A program made the position numbers and the translations under genes. 64,000 nt of DNA from Nematostella vectensis (lineage: Eukaryota; Cnidaria; Anthozoa; Actiniaria; Edwardsiidae). Below the pieces are notes generated by a model. It was given only the letters and a program-made list of their open reading frames with translations. It ran no database searches and was not told the DNA's origin. Positions 1 to 12,070 of this stretch are shown here, piece after piece. The DNA lies in assembly GCF_932526225.1 (NCBI RefSeq), contig NC_064046.1, positions 15,265,408 through 15,329,407 of the forward strand, read 5' to 3'. Numbering within the stretch: the first letter of the stretch is position 1; each line of letters starts with the position of its first letter.

Positions 1-661
1 GTATACTCGGAAAAAAAGGTATATCAATCTATCGAGCGCTATGCTCTATGTTAGAATCTACTTAATGAAGTTATCCAAGGAATCTAGTTAGTTCTTGTGT
101 GCATAAAATATGTACAGGATCCTGAACAAAGCATGAGCACATCAAAGATGCTGAGAGTACATAAAAATGTCCCTATACCTTCTTTTTATGTCATGACACA
201 CCAAGAACAGTATAATTAAGTATCGATATTTAAAAAAAAATAATAAAGAAAATAAAATAGGCTATCAGCGGGAATAGAACCCGGGTCGCTGCGTTAGTGG
301 TCAAGTGCCCGCAACGAAAGACTAACGTGGCATTGCTGAAGGGAATTGTAATGAAAATTACTTTTAATACTATTGGTATCGTAAACTATCCCAAGCAAAG
401 TCACCATCGGACTGGAGGTTATATTCGGGAAAAGCTTTAGGGTTACATTAGGGAATTTGTTTTACGAGTGTAACCTCCAAAAGGTTACAAACGATAATTT
501 TTTCCTGAATGTAAATTCCTAAAAGTAACATTAGGAAAAATAAAACAGTATACTCGGAAAAAAAGGTATATCAATCTATAGAGCGCTATGCTCTATGTTA
601 GAATCTACTTAATCAAGTTATCCAAGGAATCTAGTTAGTTCTTGTGTGCATAAAATATGTA

Positions 662-671
662 CAGGATCCTG
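662..671. repeat. CAGGATCCTG palindrome (monomer landmark)
   Basis: A perfect 10 bp palindrome containing a BamHI site, present in most monomers. Variants have TGATCC or AGATCC. The spacing of this site gives the monomer ladder used throughout this annotation. Confidence 0.9.
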
Positions 672-777
672 AACAAAGCATGAGCACATCAAAGATACTG
701 AGAGTACATAAAAATGTCCCTATACCTTCTTTTTTTGTCATGACACACCAAGAACAGTATAAGTAAGTATCGATATT

Positions 778-802
778 TAAAAAAAAAATAAAGAAAAAAA
801 AA
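778..802 (-). terminator. T-rich tract after the tRNA-like segment (representative)
   Basis: The + strand A tract here is, on the minus strand, a T run beginning two bases after the acceptor-like end (GATAGCC then TATTTT). Runs of four or more T terminate Pol III, so the position is what a tRNA gene would have. The tract varies in length and in interruptions from monomer to monomer and may equally be only a simple-sequence tract. Confidence 0.5.
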
Positions 803-804
803 TA

Positions 805-883
805 GGCTATCAGCGGGAATCGAACCCGTGTCGCTGCGTTAGTAGTCAAGTGCCCGCAACGAAAGACTAACGTGGCATTGCTG
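805..883 (-). pseudogene. tRNA-derived segment of the monomer (representative)
   Basis: Read on the minus strand, this segment ends with a tRNA 3' half: a T arm with loop TTCGATT, the stem strand CCCGC, the seven bases TGATAGC of an acceptor 3' strand and a discriminator-like C. Further 5' there is CTACTAA, which has the form of an anticodon loop (C32, U33, three bases, A37, A38; ACU if read literally). The anticodon stem is mostly mispaired, and no upstream partner for the acceptor strand is visible, so this is a tRNA-derived relic rather than a working tRNA gene. It is present in every full-length monomer. The right limit is approximate. Confidence 0.75.
816..826 (-). promoter_or_regulatory. 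Pol III B box (representative)
   Basis: On the minus strand this reads GGTTCGATTCC, a full match to the B-box consensus GGTTCGANNCC bound by TFIIIC. It lies in the T arm of the tRNA-like segment and recurs in most monomers. A clear A box at tRNA spacing upstream is not visible, so transcription is uncertain. Confidence 0.72.
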
Positions 884-958
884 AAGAGAATTATAATGAA
901 AATTACTATTAATACTATTGGTATCGTAAACTATCCCAAGCAAAGTCACCATCGGACT

Positions 959-1023
959 GGAGGTTACATTCGGGAAAACCTTCAGGGTTACATTCGGAAA
1001 TTTGTTTTACGAGTGTAACCTCC
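959..1023. repeat. Inverted-repeat module of the monomer (representative)
   Basis: Exact 10 bp arms GGAGGTTACA and TGTAACCTCC enclose about 45 bp. Inside, GGTTACATTCGGGAA-type sequence occurs twice in direct orientation. Just downstream, CCGAATGTAAATTCC and GTAACATTAGGAA add an inverted and a direct variant. The core motif therefore occurs about five times per monomer in both orientations. The module is in all full-length monomers (for example 45481-45545). A role as a hairpin or protein-binding cluster is inference. Confidence 0.7.
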
Positions 1024-1756
1024 AAAAGGTTACAATCGATAATTTTTTTTCCGAATGTAAATTTCAAAAAGTAACATTAGGAAAAATAAAACAGTATACT
1101 CGGAAAAAAAGGTATATCAATCTATCGAGCGCTATGCTCTATGTTAGAATCTACTTAATGAAGTTATCCAAGGAATCTAGTTAGTTCTTGTGTGCATAAA
1201 ATATGTACAGGATCCTGAACAAAGCATGAGCACATCAAAGATGCTGAGAGTACATAAAAATGTCCCTATACCTTCTTTTTATGTCATGACACACCAAGAA
1301 CAGTATAATTAAGTATCGATATTTAAAAAAAAATAATAAAGAAAATAAAATAGGCTATCAGCGGGAATAGAACCCGGGTCGCTGCGTTAGTGGTCAAGTG
1401 CCCGCAACGAAAGACTAACGTGGCATTGCTGAAGGGAATTGTAATGAAAATTACTTTTAATACTATTGGTATCGTAAACTATCCCAAGCAAAGTCACCAT
1501 CGGACTGGAGGTTATATTCGGGAAAAGCTTGAGGGTTACATTCGGGAATTTGTTTTACGAGTGTAACCTCCAAAAGGTTACAAACGATAATTTTTTCCTG
1601 AATGTAAATTCCTAAAAGTAACATTAGGAAAAATAAAACAGTATACTCGGAAAAAAAGGTATATCAATCTATTGAGCGCTATGCTCTATGTTAGAATCTA
1701 CTTAATCAAGTTATCCAAGGAATCTAGTTAGTTCTTGTGTGCATAAAATATGTACA

Positions 1757-2110
1757 TGATCCTGAACAAAGCATGAGCACATCAAAGATGCTGAGAGTAC
1801 ATAAAAATGTCCCTATACCTTCTTTTTATGTCATGACACACCAAGAACAGTATAATTAAGTATCGATATTAAAAAAAAAAAAAATAAAGAAAAAAAAGTA
1901 AGTTTTCAGCGGGAATCGAACCTCCAAAAGGTTACAATCGATATTTTTTTTCCGAATGTAAATTCCAAAAATTAACATTAGGAAAAATAAAACAGTATAC
2001 TCGGAAAAAAAGGTATATCAATCTATCGAGCGTTATGCTCTATGTTAGAATCTACTTAATCAAGTTATCTATGGAATCTAGTTAGTTCTTGTGTGCATAA
2101 AACATGTACA
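1757..2110. repeat. Short monomer (194 bp deletion), 354 bp
   Basis: The tRNA-like T arm is joined directly to the region after the inverted-repeat module, giving GAATCGAACCTCCAAAAGG. The AACC at 1919-1922 is shared by both parental ends. The B box survives; the rest of the tRNA-like body and the left part of the inverted-repeat module are lost. Confidence 0.9.
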
Positions 2111-3752
2111 GGATCCTGAACAAATCATGAGTACATCAAAGATGCTGAGAGTACATAAAAATGTTACTATACCTTCTTTTTATGTCATGACACAACAAGA
2201 ACAGTATAATTAAGTGTCGATATTTAAAAAATAAAAAATAAAGAAAAAAAATAGGCTATCAGCGGGAATCGAACCCAGGTCGCTGCGTTAGTAGTCAAGT
2301 GCCCGCAACGAAAGACTAACGTGGCATTGCTGAAGAGAATTGCAATCAAAATTACTTTTAATACTATTGGTATCGTAAACTATCCCAAGCAAAGTCACCA
2401 TCGGGCTGGAGGTTACATTCGGGAAAAGCTTCAGGGTTACATTCGGGAATTTGTTTTACGAGTGTAACCTCCAAAAGGTTACAATCGATAGTTTTTTTTT
2501 CGAATGTAAATTCCAAAAAGTAACATTAGGAAAAACAAAACAGTATACTCGGAAAAAAAGGTATATCAATCTATCGAGCGCTATGCTCTTTGTTAGAATC
2601 TACTTAATCAAGTTATTCAAGGAATCTAGTTAGTTCTTGTGTGCATAAAATATGTACAGGATCCTGAACAAAGCATGAGCACATCAAAGATGCTGAGAGT
2701 ACATAAAAATGTCCCTATACCTTCTTTTTATGTCATGACACACCAAGAACAGTATAATTAAGTATCGATATTTAAAAAAAAAAAAAATAAAGAAAAAAAA
2801 ATAGGCTATCAGCGGGAATCGAACCCAGGTCGCTGCGTTAGTAGTCAGGTGCCCGCAACGAAAGACTAACGTGGCATTGCTGAAGAGAATTGCAATGAAA
2901 ATTACTTTTAATACTATTGGTATCGTAAACTATCCCAAGCAAAGTCACCATCGGGCTGGAGGTTACATTCGGGAAAAGCTTCAGGGTTACATTCGGGAAT
3001 TTGTTTTACGAGTGTAACCTCCAAAAGGTTACAATCGATAGTTTTTTTTTCGAATGTAAATTCCAAAAAGTAACATTAGGAAAAATAAAACAGTATACTC
3101 GGAAAAAAAGGTATATCAATCTATCGAGCGCTGTGCTCTACGTTAGAATCTACTTAATCAAGTTATCCAAGGAATCTAGTTAGTTCTTGTGTGCATAAAA
3201 TATGTACATGATCCTGAACAAAGCATGAGCACATAAAAGATGCTGAGAGTACATAAAAATGTCCCTATACCTTCTTTTTATGTCATGACACACCAAGAAC
3301 AGTATAATTAAGTATCGATATTTAAAAAAAAAATAAAGAAAAAAAAAATAGGCTATCAGCGGGAATCGAACCCAGGTCGCTGCGTTAGTAGTCAAGTGCC
3401 CGCAACGAAAGACTAACGTGGCATTGCTGAAGGGAATTGTAATGAAAATTACTTTTAATACTATTGGTATCGTAAACTATCCCAAGAAAAGTCACCATCG
3501 GACTGGAGGTTACATTAGGGAAAAGCTTAAGTAACATTCGGGAATTTGTTTTACGAGTGTAACCTCCAAAAGGTTACAATCGATAATTTTTTTCTGAATG
3601 TAAATTCCAAAAAGTAACATTAGGAAAAATAAAACAGTATACTCGGAAAAAAAGGTATATCAATCTATCGAGCGCTATGCTCTATCTTAGAATCTACATA
3701 ATCAAGTTATCCAAGGAATCTAGTTAGTTCTTGTGTGCATAAAATATGTACA

Positions 3753-4102
3753 GGATCCTGAACAAAGCATGAGCACATCAAAGATGCTGAGAGTACATAA
3801 AAATGTCCCTATACCTTCTTTTTATGTCATGACACACCAAGAACAGTATAATTAAGTATCGATATTTAAAAAAAAATAAAGAAAAAAAAGTAAGCTATCA
3901 GCGGGAATCGAACCTCCAAAAGGTTACAATCGATATTTTTTTTCCGAATGTAAATTCCAAAAAGTAACATTAGGAAAAATAAAACAGTATACTCGGAAAA
4001 AAAGTTATATCCATCTATCGAGCGTTATGCTCTATGTTAGAATCTACTTAATCAAGTTATCCAAGGAATCTAGTTAGTTCTTGTGTGCATAAAATATGTA
4101 CA
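3753..4102. repeat. Short monomer, 350 bp
   Basis: Same AACC junction at about 3911-3914. It carries the GTAAGC variant beside the A tract that marks nearly all short monomers. Confidence 0.9.
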
Positions 4103-4648
4103 GGATCCTGAACAAAGCATGAGCACATCAAAGATGCTGAGAGTACATAAAAATGTTCCTATACCTTCTTTTAATGTCATGACACACCAAGAACAGTATA
4201 ATTAAGTATCGATATTTAAAAAAAAATAAAGAATAAAAAAAAAAGCCTATCAGCGGGAATCGAACCCGGGTCGCTGCGTTAGTAGTCAAGTGCCCGCAAC
4301 GAAAGACTAACGTGGCATTGCTGAAGGGAATTGTAATGAAAATTACTTTTAATACTATTGGTATCGTAAACTATCCCAAGAAAAGTCACCATCGGACTGG
4401 AGGTTACATTAGGGAAAAGCTTTAGGGTTACATTCGGGAATTTGTTTTACGAGTGTAACCTCCAAAAGGTTACAATCGATAATTTTTTCCTGAATGTAAA
4501 TTCCAAAAAGTAACATTAGGAAAAATAAAACAGTATACTCGGAAAAAAAGGTATATCAATCTATCGAGCGCTATGCTCTATCTTAGAATCTACATAATCA
4601 AGTTATCCAAGGAATCTAGTTAGTTCTTGTGTGCATAAAATATGTACA

Positions 4649-4998
4649 GGATCCTGAACAAAGCATGAGCACATCAAAGATGCTGAGAGTACATAAAAAT
4701 GTCCCTATACCTTCTTTTTATGTCATGACACACCAAGAACAGTATAATTAAGTATCGATATTTAAAAAAAAATAAAGAAAAAAAAGTAAGCTATCAGCGG
4801 GAATCGAACCTCCAAAAGGTTACAATCGATATTTTTTTTCCGAATGTAAATTCCAAAAAGTAACATTAGGAAAAATAAAACAGTATACTCGGAAAAAAAG
4901 TTATATCCATCTATCGAGCGTTATGCTCTATGTTAGAATCTACTTAATCAAGTTATCCAAGGAATCTAGTTAGTTCTTGTGTGCATAAAATATGTACA
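4649..4998. repeat. Short monomer, 350 bp
   Basis: Same AACC junction near 4807 and same GTAAGC marker. It is near-identical to the short monomer 896 bp upstream, so the pair (one long plus one short monomer) is a local duplication. Confidence 0.9.
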
Positions 4999-7735
4999 GG
5001 ATCCTGAACAAAGCATGAGCACATCAAAGATGCTGAGAGTACATAAAAATGTCCCTATACCTTCTTTTTATGTCATGACACACCAAGAACAGTATAATTA
5101 AGTATCGATATTTAAAAAAAAAAAATAAAGAAGAAAAAAAATAGGCTATCAGCGGGAAGCGAACCCGGGTCGCTGCGTTAGTAGTCAAGTGCCCGCAACG
5201 AAAGACTAACGTGGCATTGCTGAAGGGAATTGTAATAAAAATTACTTTCAATACTATTGGTATCGTAAACTATCCCAAGCAAAGTCACCATCGGACTGGA
5301 GGTTACATTCGGGAAAAGCTTCAGGGTTACATTCGGGAATTTGTTTTACGAGTGTAACCTCCAAAAGGTTACAATCGATAATTTTTTTTCCGAATGTAAA
5401 TTCCAAAAAGTAACATTAGGAAAAATAAAACAGTATACTCGGAAAAAAAGGTATATCAATCTATCGAGCGCTATGCTCTATGTTAGAATCTACTTAATGA
5501 AGTTATCCAAGGTATCTAGTTAGTTCTTGTGTGCATAAAATATGTACATGATCCTGAACAAAGCATGAGCACATCAAAGATGCTTAAAGTACATAAAAAT
5601 GTACCTATACCTTCTTTTTATGTCATGACACACCAAGAACAGTATAATTAAGTATCGATATTTAAAAAAAAATAATAAAGAAAATAAAATAGGCTATAAG
5701 CGGGAATAGAACCCGGGTCGCTGCGTTAGTGGTCAAGTGCCCGCAACGAAAGACTAACGTGGCATTGCTGAAGGGAATTGTAATGAAAATTACTTTTAAT
5801 ACTATTGGTATCGTAAACTATCCCAAGCAAAGTCACCATCGGACTGGAGGTTATATTCGGGAAAAGCTTTAGGGTTACATTCGGGAATTTGTTTTACGAG
5901 TGTAACCTCCAAAAGGTTACAAACGATAATTTTTTCCTGAATGTAAATTCCTAAAAGTAACATTAGGAAAAATAAAACAGTATACTCGGAAAAAAAGGTA
6001 TATCAATCTATCGAGCGCCATGCTCTATGTTAGAATCTACTTAATCAAGTTATCCAAGAAATCTAGTTAGTTCTTGTGTGCATAAAATATGTACAGGATC
6101 CTGAACAAAGCATGAGCACATCAAAGATACTGAGAGTACATAAAAATGTCCCTATACCTTCTTTTTTTGTCACGACACACCAAGAACAGTATAAGTAAGT
6201 ATCGATATTTAAAAAAAAAAAAAAAAAAAAAAATAGGCTATCAGCGGGAATCGAACCCGTGTCGCTGCGTTAGTAGTCAAGTGCCCGCAACGAAAGACTA
6301 ACGTGGCATTGCTGAAGAGAATTGCAATCAAAATTACTTTTAATACTATTGGTATCGTAAACTATCCCAAGCAAAGTCACCATCGGGCTGGAGGTTACAT
6401 TCGGGAAAAGCTTCAGGGTTACATTCGGGAATTTGTTTTACGAGTGTAACCTCCAAAAGGTTACAATCGATAGTTTTTTTTTCGAATGTAAATTCCAAAA
6501 AGTAACATTAGGAAAAACAAAACAGTATACTCGGAAAAAAAGGTATATCAATCTATCGAGCGCTATGCTCTTTGTTAGAATCTACTTAATCAAGTTATTC
6601 AAGGAATCTAGTTAGTTCTTGTGTGCATAAAATATGTACAGGATCCTGAACAAAGCATGAGCACATCAAAGATGCTGAGAGTACATAAAAATGTCCCTAT
6701 ACCTTCTTTTTATGTCATGACACACCAAGAACAGTATAATTAAGTATCGATATTTAAAAAAAAAAAAATAAAGAAAAAAAAATAGGCTATCAGCGGGAAT
6801 CGAACCCAGGTCGCTGCGTTAGTAGTCAAGTGCCCGCAACGAAAGACTAACGTGGCATTGCTGAAGAGAATTGCAATGAAAATTACTTTTAATACTATTG
6901 GTATCGTAAACTATCCCAAGCAAAGTCACCATCGGGCTGGAGGTTACATTCGGGAAAAGCTTCAGGGTTACATTCGGGAATTTGTTTTACGAGTGTAACC
7001 TCCAAAAGGTTACAATCGATAGTTTTTTTTTCGAATGTAAATTCCAAAAAGTAACATTAGGAAAAATAAAACAGTATACTCGGAAAAAAAGGTATATCAA
7101 TCTATCGAGCGCTGTGCTCTACGTTAGAATCTACTTAATCAAGTTATCCAAGGAATCTAGTTAGTTCTTGTGTGCATAAAATATGTACATGATCCTGAAC
7201 AAAGCATGAGCACATAAAAGATGCTGAGAGTACATAAAAATGTCCCTATACCTTCTTTTTATGTCATGACACACCAAGAACTATATAATTAAGTATCGAT
7301 ATTTAAAAAAAAAATAAAGAAAAAAAAAATAGGCTATCAGCGGGAATCGAACCCAGGTCGCTGCGTTAGTAGTCAAGTGCCCGCAACGAAAGACTAACGT
7401 GGCATTGCTGAAGGGAATTGTAATGAAAATTACTTTTAATACTATTGGTATCGTAAACTATCCCAAGAAAAGTCACCATCGGACTGGAGGTTACATTAGG
7501 GAAAAGCTTTAGGGTTACATTCGGGAATTTGTTTTACGAGTGTAACCTCCAAAAGGTTACAATCGATAATTTTTTCCTGAATGTAAATTCCAAAAAGTAA
7601 CATTAGGAAAAATAAAACAGTATACTCGGAAAAAAAGGTATATCAATCTATCGAGCGCTATGCTCTATCTTAGAATCTACATAATCAAGTTATCCAAGGA
7701 ATCTAGTTAGTTCTTGTGTGCATAAAATATGTACA

Positions 7736-8085
7736 GGATCCTGAACAAAGCATGAGCACATCAAAGATGCTGAGAGTACATAAAAATGTCCCTATACCTT
7801 CTTTTTATGTCATGACACACCAAGAACAGTATAATTAAGTATCGATATTTGAAAAAAAATAAAGAAAAAAAAGTAAGCTATCAGCGGGAATCGAACCTCC
7901 AAAAGGTTACAATCGATATTTTTTTTCCGAATGTAAATTCCAAAAAGTAACATTAGGAAAAATAAAACAGTATACTCGAAAAAAAAGTTATTTCCATCTA
8001 TCGAGCGTTATGCTCTATGTTAGAATCTACTTAATCAAGTTATCCAAGGAATCTAGTTAGTTCTTGTGTGCATAAAATATGTACA
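7736..8085. repeat. Short monomer, 350 bp
   Basis: Same deletion junction near 7895. It is the 3.98 kb-offset copy of the short monomer at 3753. Confidence 0.9.
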
Positions 8086-9179
8086 GGATCCTGAACAAAG
8101 CATGAGCACATCAAAGATGCTGAGAGTACATAAAAATGTTCCTATACCTTCTTTTAATGTCATGACACACCAAGAACAGTATAATTAAGTATCGATATTT
8201 AAAAAAAAATAAAGAATAAAAAAAAAAGCCTATCAGCGGGAATCGAACCCGGGTCGCTGCGTTAGTAGTCAAGTGCCCGCAACGAAAGACTAACGTGGCA
8301 TTGCTGAAGGGAATTGTAATGAAAATTACTTTTAATACTATTGGTATCGTAAACTATCCCAAGAAAAGTCACCATCGGACTGGAGGTTACATTCGGGAAA
8401 ACCTTCAGGGTTACATTCGGAAATTTGTTTTACGAGTGTAACCTCCAAAAGGTTACAATCGATAATTTTTTTTCCGAATGTAAATTTCAAAAAGTAACAT
8501 TAGGAAAAATAAAACAGTATACTCGGAAAAAAAGGTATATCAATCTATCGAGCGCTATGCTCTATGTTAGAATCTACTTAATGAAGTTATCCAAGGAATC
8601 TAGTTAGTTCTTGTGTGCATAAAATATGTACAGGATCCTGAACAAAGCATGAGCACATCAAAGATGCTGAGAGTACATAAAAATGTCCCTATACCTTCTT
8701 TTTATGTCATGACACACCAAGAACAGTATAATTAAGTATCGATATTTAAAAAAAAATAATAAAGAAAATAAAATAGGCTATCAGCGGGAATAGAACCCGG
8801 GTCGCTGCGTTAGTTGTCAAGTGCCCGCAACGAAAGACTAACGTGGCATTGCTGAAGGGAATTGTAATGAAAATTACTTTTAATACTATTGGTATCGTAA
8901 ACTATCCCAAGCAAAGTCACCATCGGACTGGAGGTTATATTCGGGAAAAGCTTGAGGGTTACATTCGGGAATTTGTTTTACGAGTGTAACCTCCAAAAGG
9001 TTACAAACGATAATTTTTTCCTGAATGTAAATTCCTAAAAGTAACATTAGGAAAAATAAAACAGTATACTCGGAAAAAAAGGTATATCAATCTATCGAGC
9101 GCTATGCTCTATGTTAGAATCTACTTAATCAAGTTATCCAAGGAATCTAGTTAGTTCTTGTGTGCATAAAATATGTACA

Positions 9180-9532
9180 TGATCCTGAACAAAGCATGAG
9201 CACATCAAAGATGCTGAGAGTACATAAAAATGTCCCTATACCTTCTTTTTATGTCATGACACACCAAGAACAGTATAATTAAGTATCGATATTAAAAAAA
9301 AAAAAATAAAGAAAAAAAAGTAAGTTTTCAGCGGGAATCGAACCTCCAAAAGGTTACAATCGATATTTTTTTTCCGAATGTAAATTCCAAAAATTAACAT
9401 TAGGAAAAATAAAACAGTATACTCGGAAAAAAAGGTATATCAATCTATCGAGCGTTATGCTCTATGTTAGAATCTACTTAATCAAGTTATCTATGGAATC
9501 TAGTTAGTTCTTGTGTGCATAAAACATGTACA
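9180..9532. repeat. Short monomer, 353 bp
   Basis: Same junction near 9351. It is the 7.42 kb-offset copy of the one at 1757, with the same GTAAGTTTTCAGC variant. Confidence 0.9.
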
Positions 9533-11174
9533 GGATCCTGAACAAATCATGAGTACATCAAAGATGCTGAGAGTACATAAAAATGTTCCTATACCTTCTT
9601 TTTATGTCATGACACAACAAGAACAGTATAATTAAGTGTCGATATTTAAAAAATAAAAAATAAAGAAAAAAAATAGGCTATCAGCGGGAATCGAACCCAG
9701 GTCGCTGCGTTAGTAGTCAAGTGCCCGCAACGAAAGACTAACGTGGCATTGCTGAAGAGAATTGCAATCAAAATTACTTTTAATACTATTGGTATCGTAA
9801 ACTATCCCAAGCAAAGTCACCATCGGGCTGGAGGTTACATTCGGGAAAAGCTTCAGGGTTACATTCAAGAATTTGTTTTACGAGTGTAACCTCCAAAAGG
9901 TTACAATCGATAGTTTTTTTTTCGAATGTAAATTCCAAAAAGTAACATTAGGAAAAACAAAACAGTATACTCGGAAAAAAAGGTATATCAATCTATCGAG
10001 CGCTATGCTCTTTGTTAGAATCTACTTAATCAAGTTATTCAAGGAATCTAGTTAGTTCTTGTGTGCATAAAATATGTACAGGATCCTGAACAAAGCATGA
10101 GCACATCAAAGATGCTGAGAGTACATAAAAATGTCCCTATACCTTCTTTTTATGTCATGACACACCAAGAACAGTATAATTAAGTATCGATATTTAAAAA
10201 AAAAAAATAAAGAAAAAAAAATAGGCTATCAGCGGGAATCGAACCCAGGTCGCTGCGTTAGTAGTCAAGTGCCCGCAACGAAAGACTAACGTGGCATTGC
10301 TGAAGAGAATTGCAATGAAAATTACTTTTAATACTATTGGTATCGTAAACTATCCCAAGCAAAGTCACCATCGGGCTGGAGGTTACATTCGGGAAAAGCT
10401 TCAGGGTTACATTCGGGAATTTGTTTTACGAGTGTAACCTCCAAAAGGTTACAATCGATAGTTTTTTTTTCGAATGTAAATTCCAAAAAGTAACATTAGG
10501 AAAAATAAAACAGTATACTCGGAAAAAAAGGTATATCAATCTATAGAGCGCTGTGCTCTACGTTAGAATCTACTTAATCAAGTTATCCAAGGAATCTAGT
10601 TAGTTCTTGTGTGCATAAAATATGTACATGATCCTGAACAAAGCATGAGCACATAAAAGATGCTGAGAGTACATAAAAATGTCCCTATACCTTCTTTTTA
10701 TGTCATGACACACCAAGAACAGTATAATTAAGTATTGATATTTAAAAAAAAAATAAAGAAAAAAAAAATAGGCTATCAGCGGGAATCGAACCCAGGTCGC
10801 TGCGTTAGTAGTCAAGTGCCCGCAACGAAAGACTAACGTGGCATTGCTGAAGGGAATTGTAATGAAAATTACTTTTAATACTATTGGTATCGTAAACTAT
10901 CCCAAGAAAAGTCACCATCGGACTGGAGGTTACATTAGGGAAAAGCTTTAGGGTTACATTCGGGAATTTGTTTTACGAGTGTAACCTCCAAAAGGTTACA
11001 ATCGATAATTTTTTCCTGAATGTAAATTCCAAAAAGTAACATTAGGAAAAATAAAACAGTATACTCGGAAAAAAAGGTATATCAATCTTTCGAGCGCTAT
11101 GCTCTATCTTAGAATCTACATAATCAAGTTATCCAAGGAATCTAGTTAGTTCTTGTGTGCATAAAATATGTACA

Positions 11175-11524
11175 GGATCCTGAACAAAGCATGAGCACAT
11201 CAAAGATGCTGAGAGTACATAAAAATGTCCCTATACCTTCTTTTTATGTCATGACACACCAAGAACAGTATAATTAAGTATCGATATTTAAAAAAAAATA
11301 AAGAAAAAAAAGTAAGCTATCAGCGGGAATCGAACCTCCAAAAGGTTACAATCGATATTTTTTTTCCGAATGTAAATTCCAAAAAGTAACATTAGGAAAA
11401 ATAAAACAGTATACTCGGAAAAAAAGTTATATCCATCTATCGAGCGTTATGCTCTATGTTAGAATCTACTTAATCAAGTTATCCAAGGAATCTAGTTAGT
11501 TCTTGTGTGCATAAAATATGTACA
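11175..11524. repeat. Short monomer, 350 bp
   Basis: Same junction near 11334. It is the 7.42 kb-offset copy of the short monomer at 3753. Confidence 0.9.
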
Positions 11525-12070
11525 GGATCCTGAACAAAGCATGAGCACATCAAAGATGCTGAGAGTACATAAAAATGTTCCTATACCTTCTTTTAATGTC
11601 ATGACACACCAAGAACAGTATAATTAAGTATCGATATTTAAAAAAAAATAAAGAATAAAAAAAAAAGCCTATCAGCGGGAATCGAACCCGGGTCGCTGCG
11701 TTAGTAGTCAAGTGCCCGCAACGAAAGACTAACGTGGCATTGCTGAAGGGAATTGTAATGAAAATTACTTTTAATACTATTGGTATCGTAAACTATCCCA
11801 AGAAAAGTCACCATCGGACTGGAGGTTACATTAGGGAAAAGCTTTAGGGTTACATTCGGGAATTTGTTTTACGAGTGTAACCTCCAAAAGGTTACAATCG
11901 ATAATTTTTTCCTGAATGTAAATTCCAAAAAGTAACATTAGGAAAAATAAAACAGTATACTCGGAAAAAAAGGTATATCAATCTATCGAGCGCTATGCTC
12001 TATCTTAGAATCTACATAATCAAGTTATCCAAGGAATCTAGTTAGTTCTTGTGTGCATAAAATATGTACA

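Larger units (their letters stand above)
2300..6280. repeat. 3.98 kb sub-block of the higher-order repeat
   Basis: Landmarks 2659, 3209, 3753 and 4103 recur at 6641, 7190, 7736 and 8086 (offset 3,981-3,983). In the second 7.42 kb copy, 10081 to 13518 recurs at 14063 to 17503 (offset 3,982-3,985). The 7.42 kb HOR therefore contains an older internal duplication. The limits given are approximate. Confidence 0.78.
965..8389. repeat. 7.42 kb higher-order repeat, copy 1
   Basis: Landmarks 1210, 1757, 2111, 2659, 3209, 3753, 4103, 4649, 4999, 5549, 6096, 6641, 7190, 7736 and 8086 each recur 7,420-7,423 bp later (8633 to 15508) with the same order of long and short monomers. Boundaries are approximate. 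They come from the point near 8390 where the sequence switches from the variant seen around 15.8 kb to the variant seen around 0.97 kb. Confidence 0.88.

Noticed and set aside
800-830. Retroelement primer-binding site, since the + strand is complementary to a tRNA 3' end
   Set aside because: It does not begin with TGG (the complement of CCA), there is no adjacent long terminal repeat, and the similarity extends beyond a primer-binding site into the whole T arm and further.
850-870. CENP-B-box-like sequence (minus strand TTTCGTTGCGGGC)
   Set aside because: It has TTCGTTG and CGGG but lacks the bases between them required for the TTCG-N4-A-N2-CGGG spacing.
805-883. Functional tRNA gene in each monomer
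   Set aside because: The T arm and acceptor 3' strand are good, but there is no matching 5' acceptor strand, no clear D arm, and the anticodon stem is mispaired.
865-885. A-box-like TGGCATTGCTGA on the + strand
   Set aside because: It matches about 10 of 12 consensus positions but is on the strand opposite to the B box, so it cannot form a type 2 promoter with it.
1002-1184. Recurrent 60-codon open frame on the + strand in most full monomers
   Set aside because: It begins at TTG, not ATG, and appears only because near-identical monomers have the same spacing of stops. It is lysine- and asparagine-rich as expected from AT-rich DNA, has no recognisable domain, and differs by indels in neighbouring monomers. 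Satellite by-product.
5024-5251. Minus-strand open frames of 66-84 codons
   Set aside because: They run through the tRNA-like segment and the T tract (giving poly-phenylalanine), and their length changes with A-tract length. Not coding.
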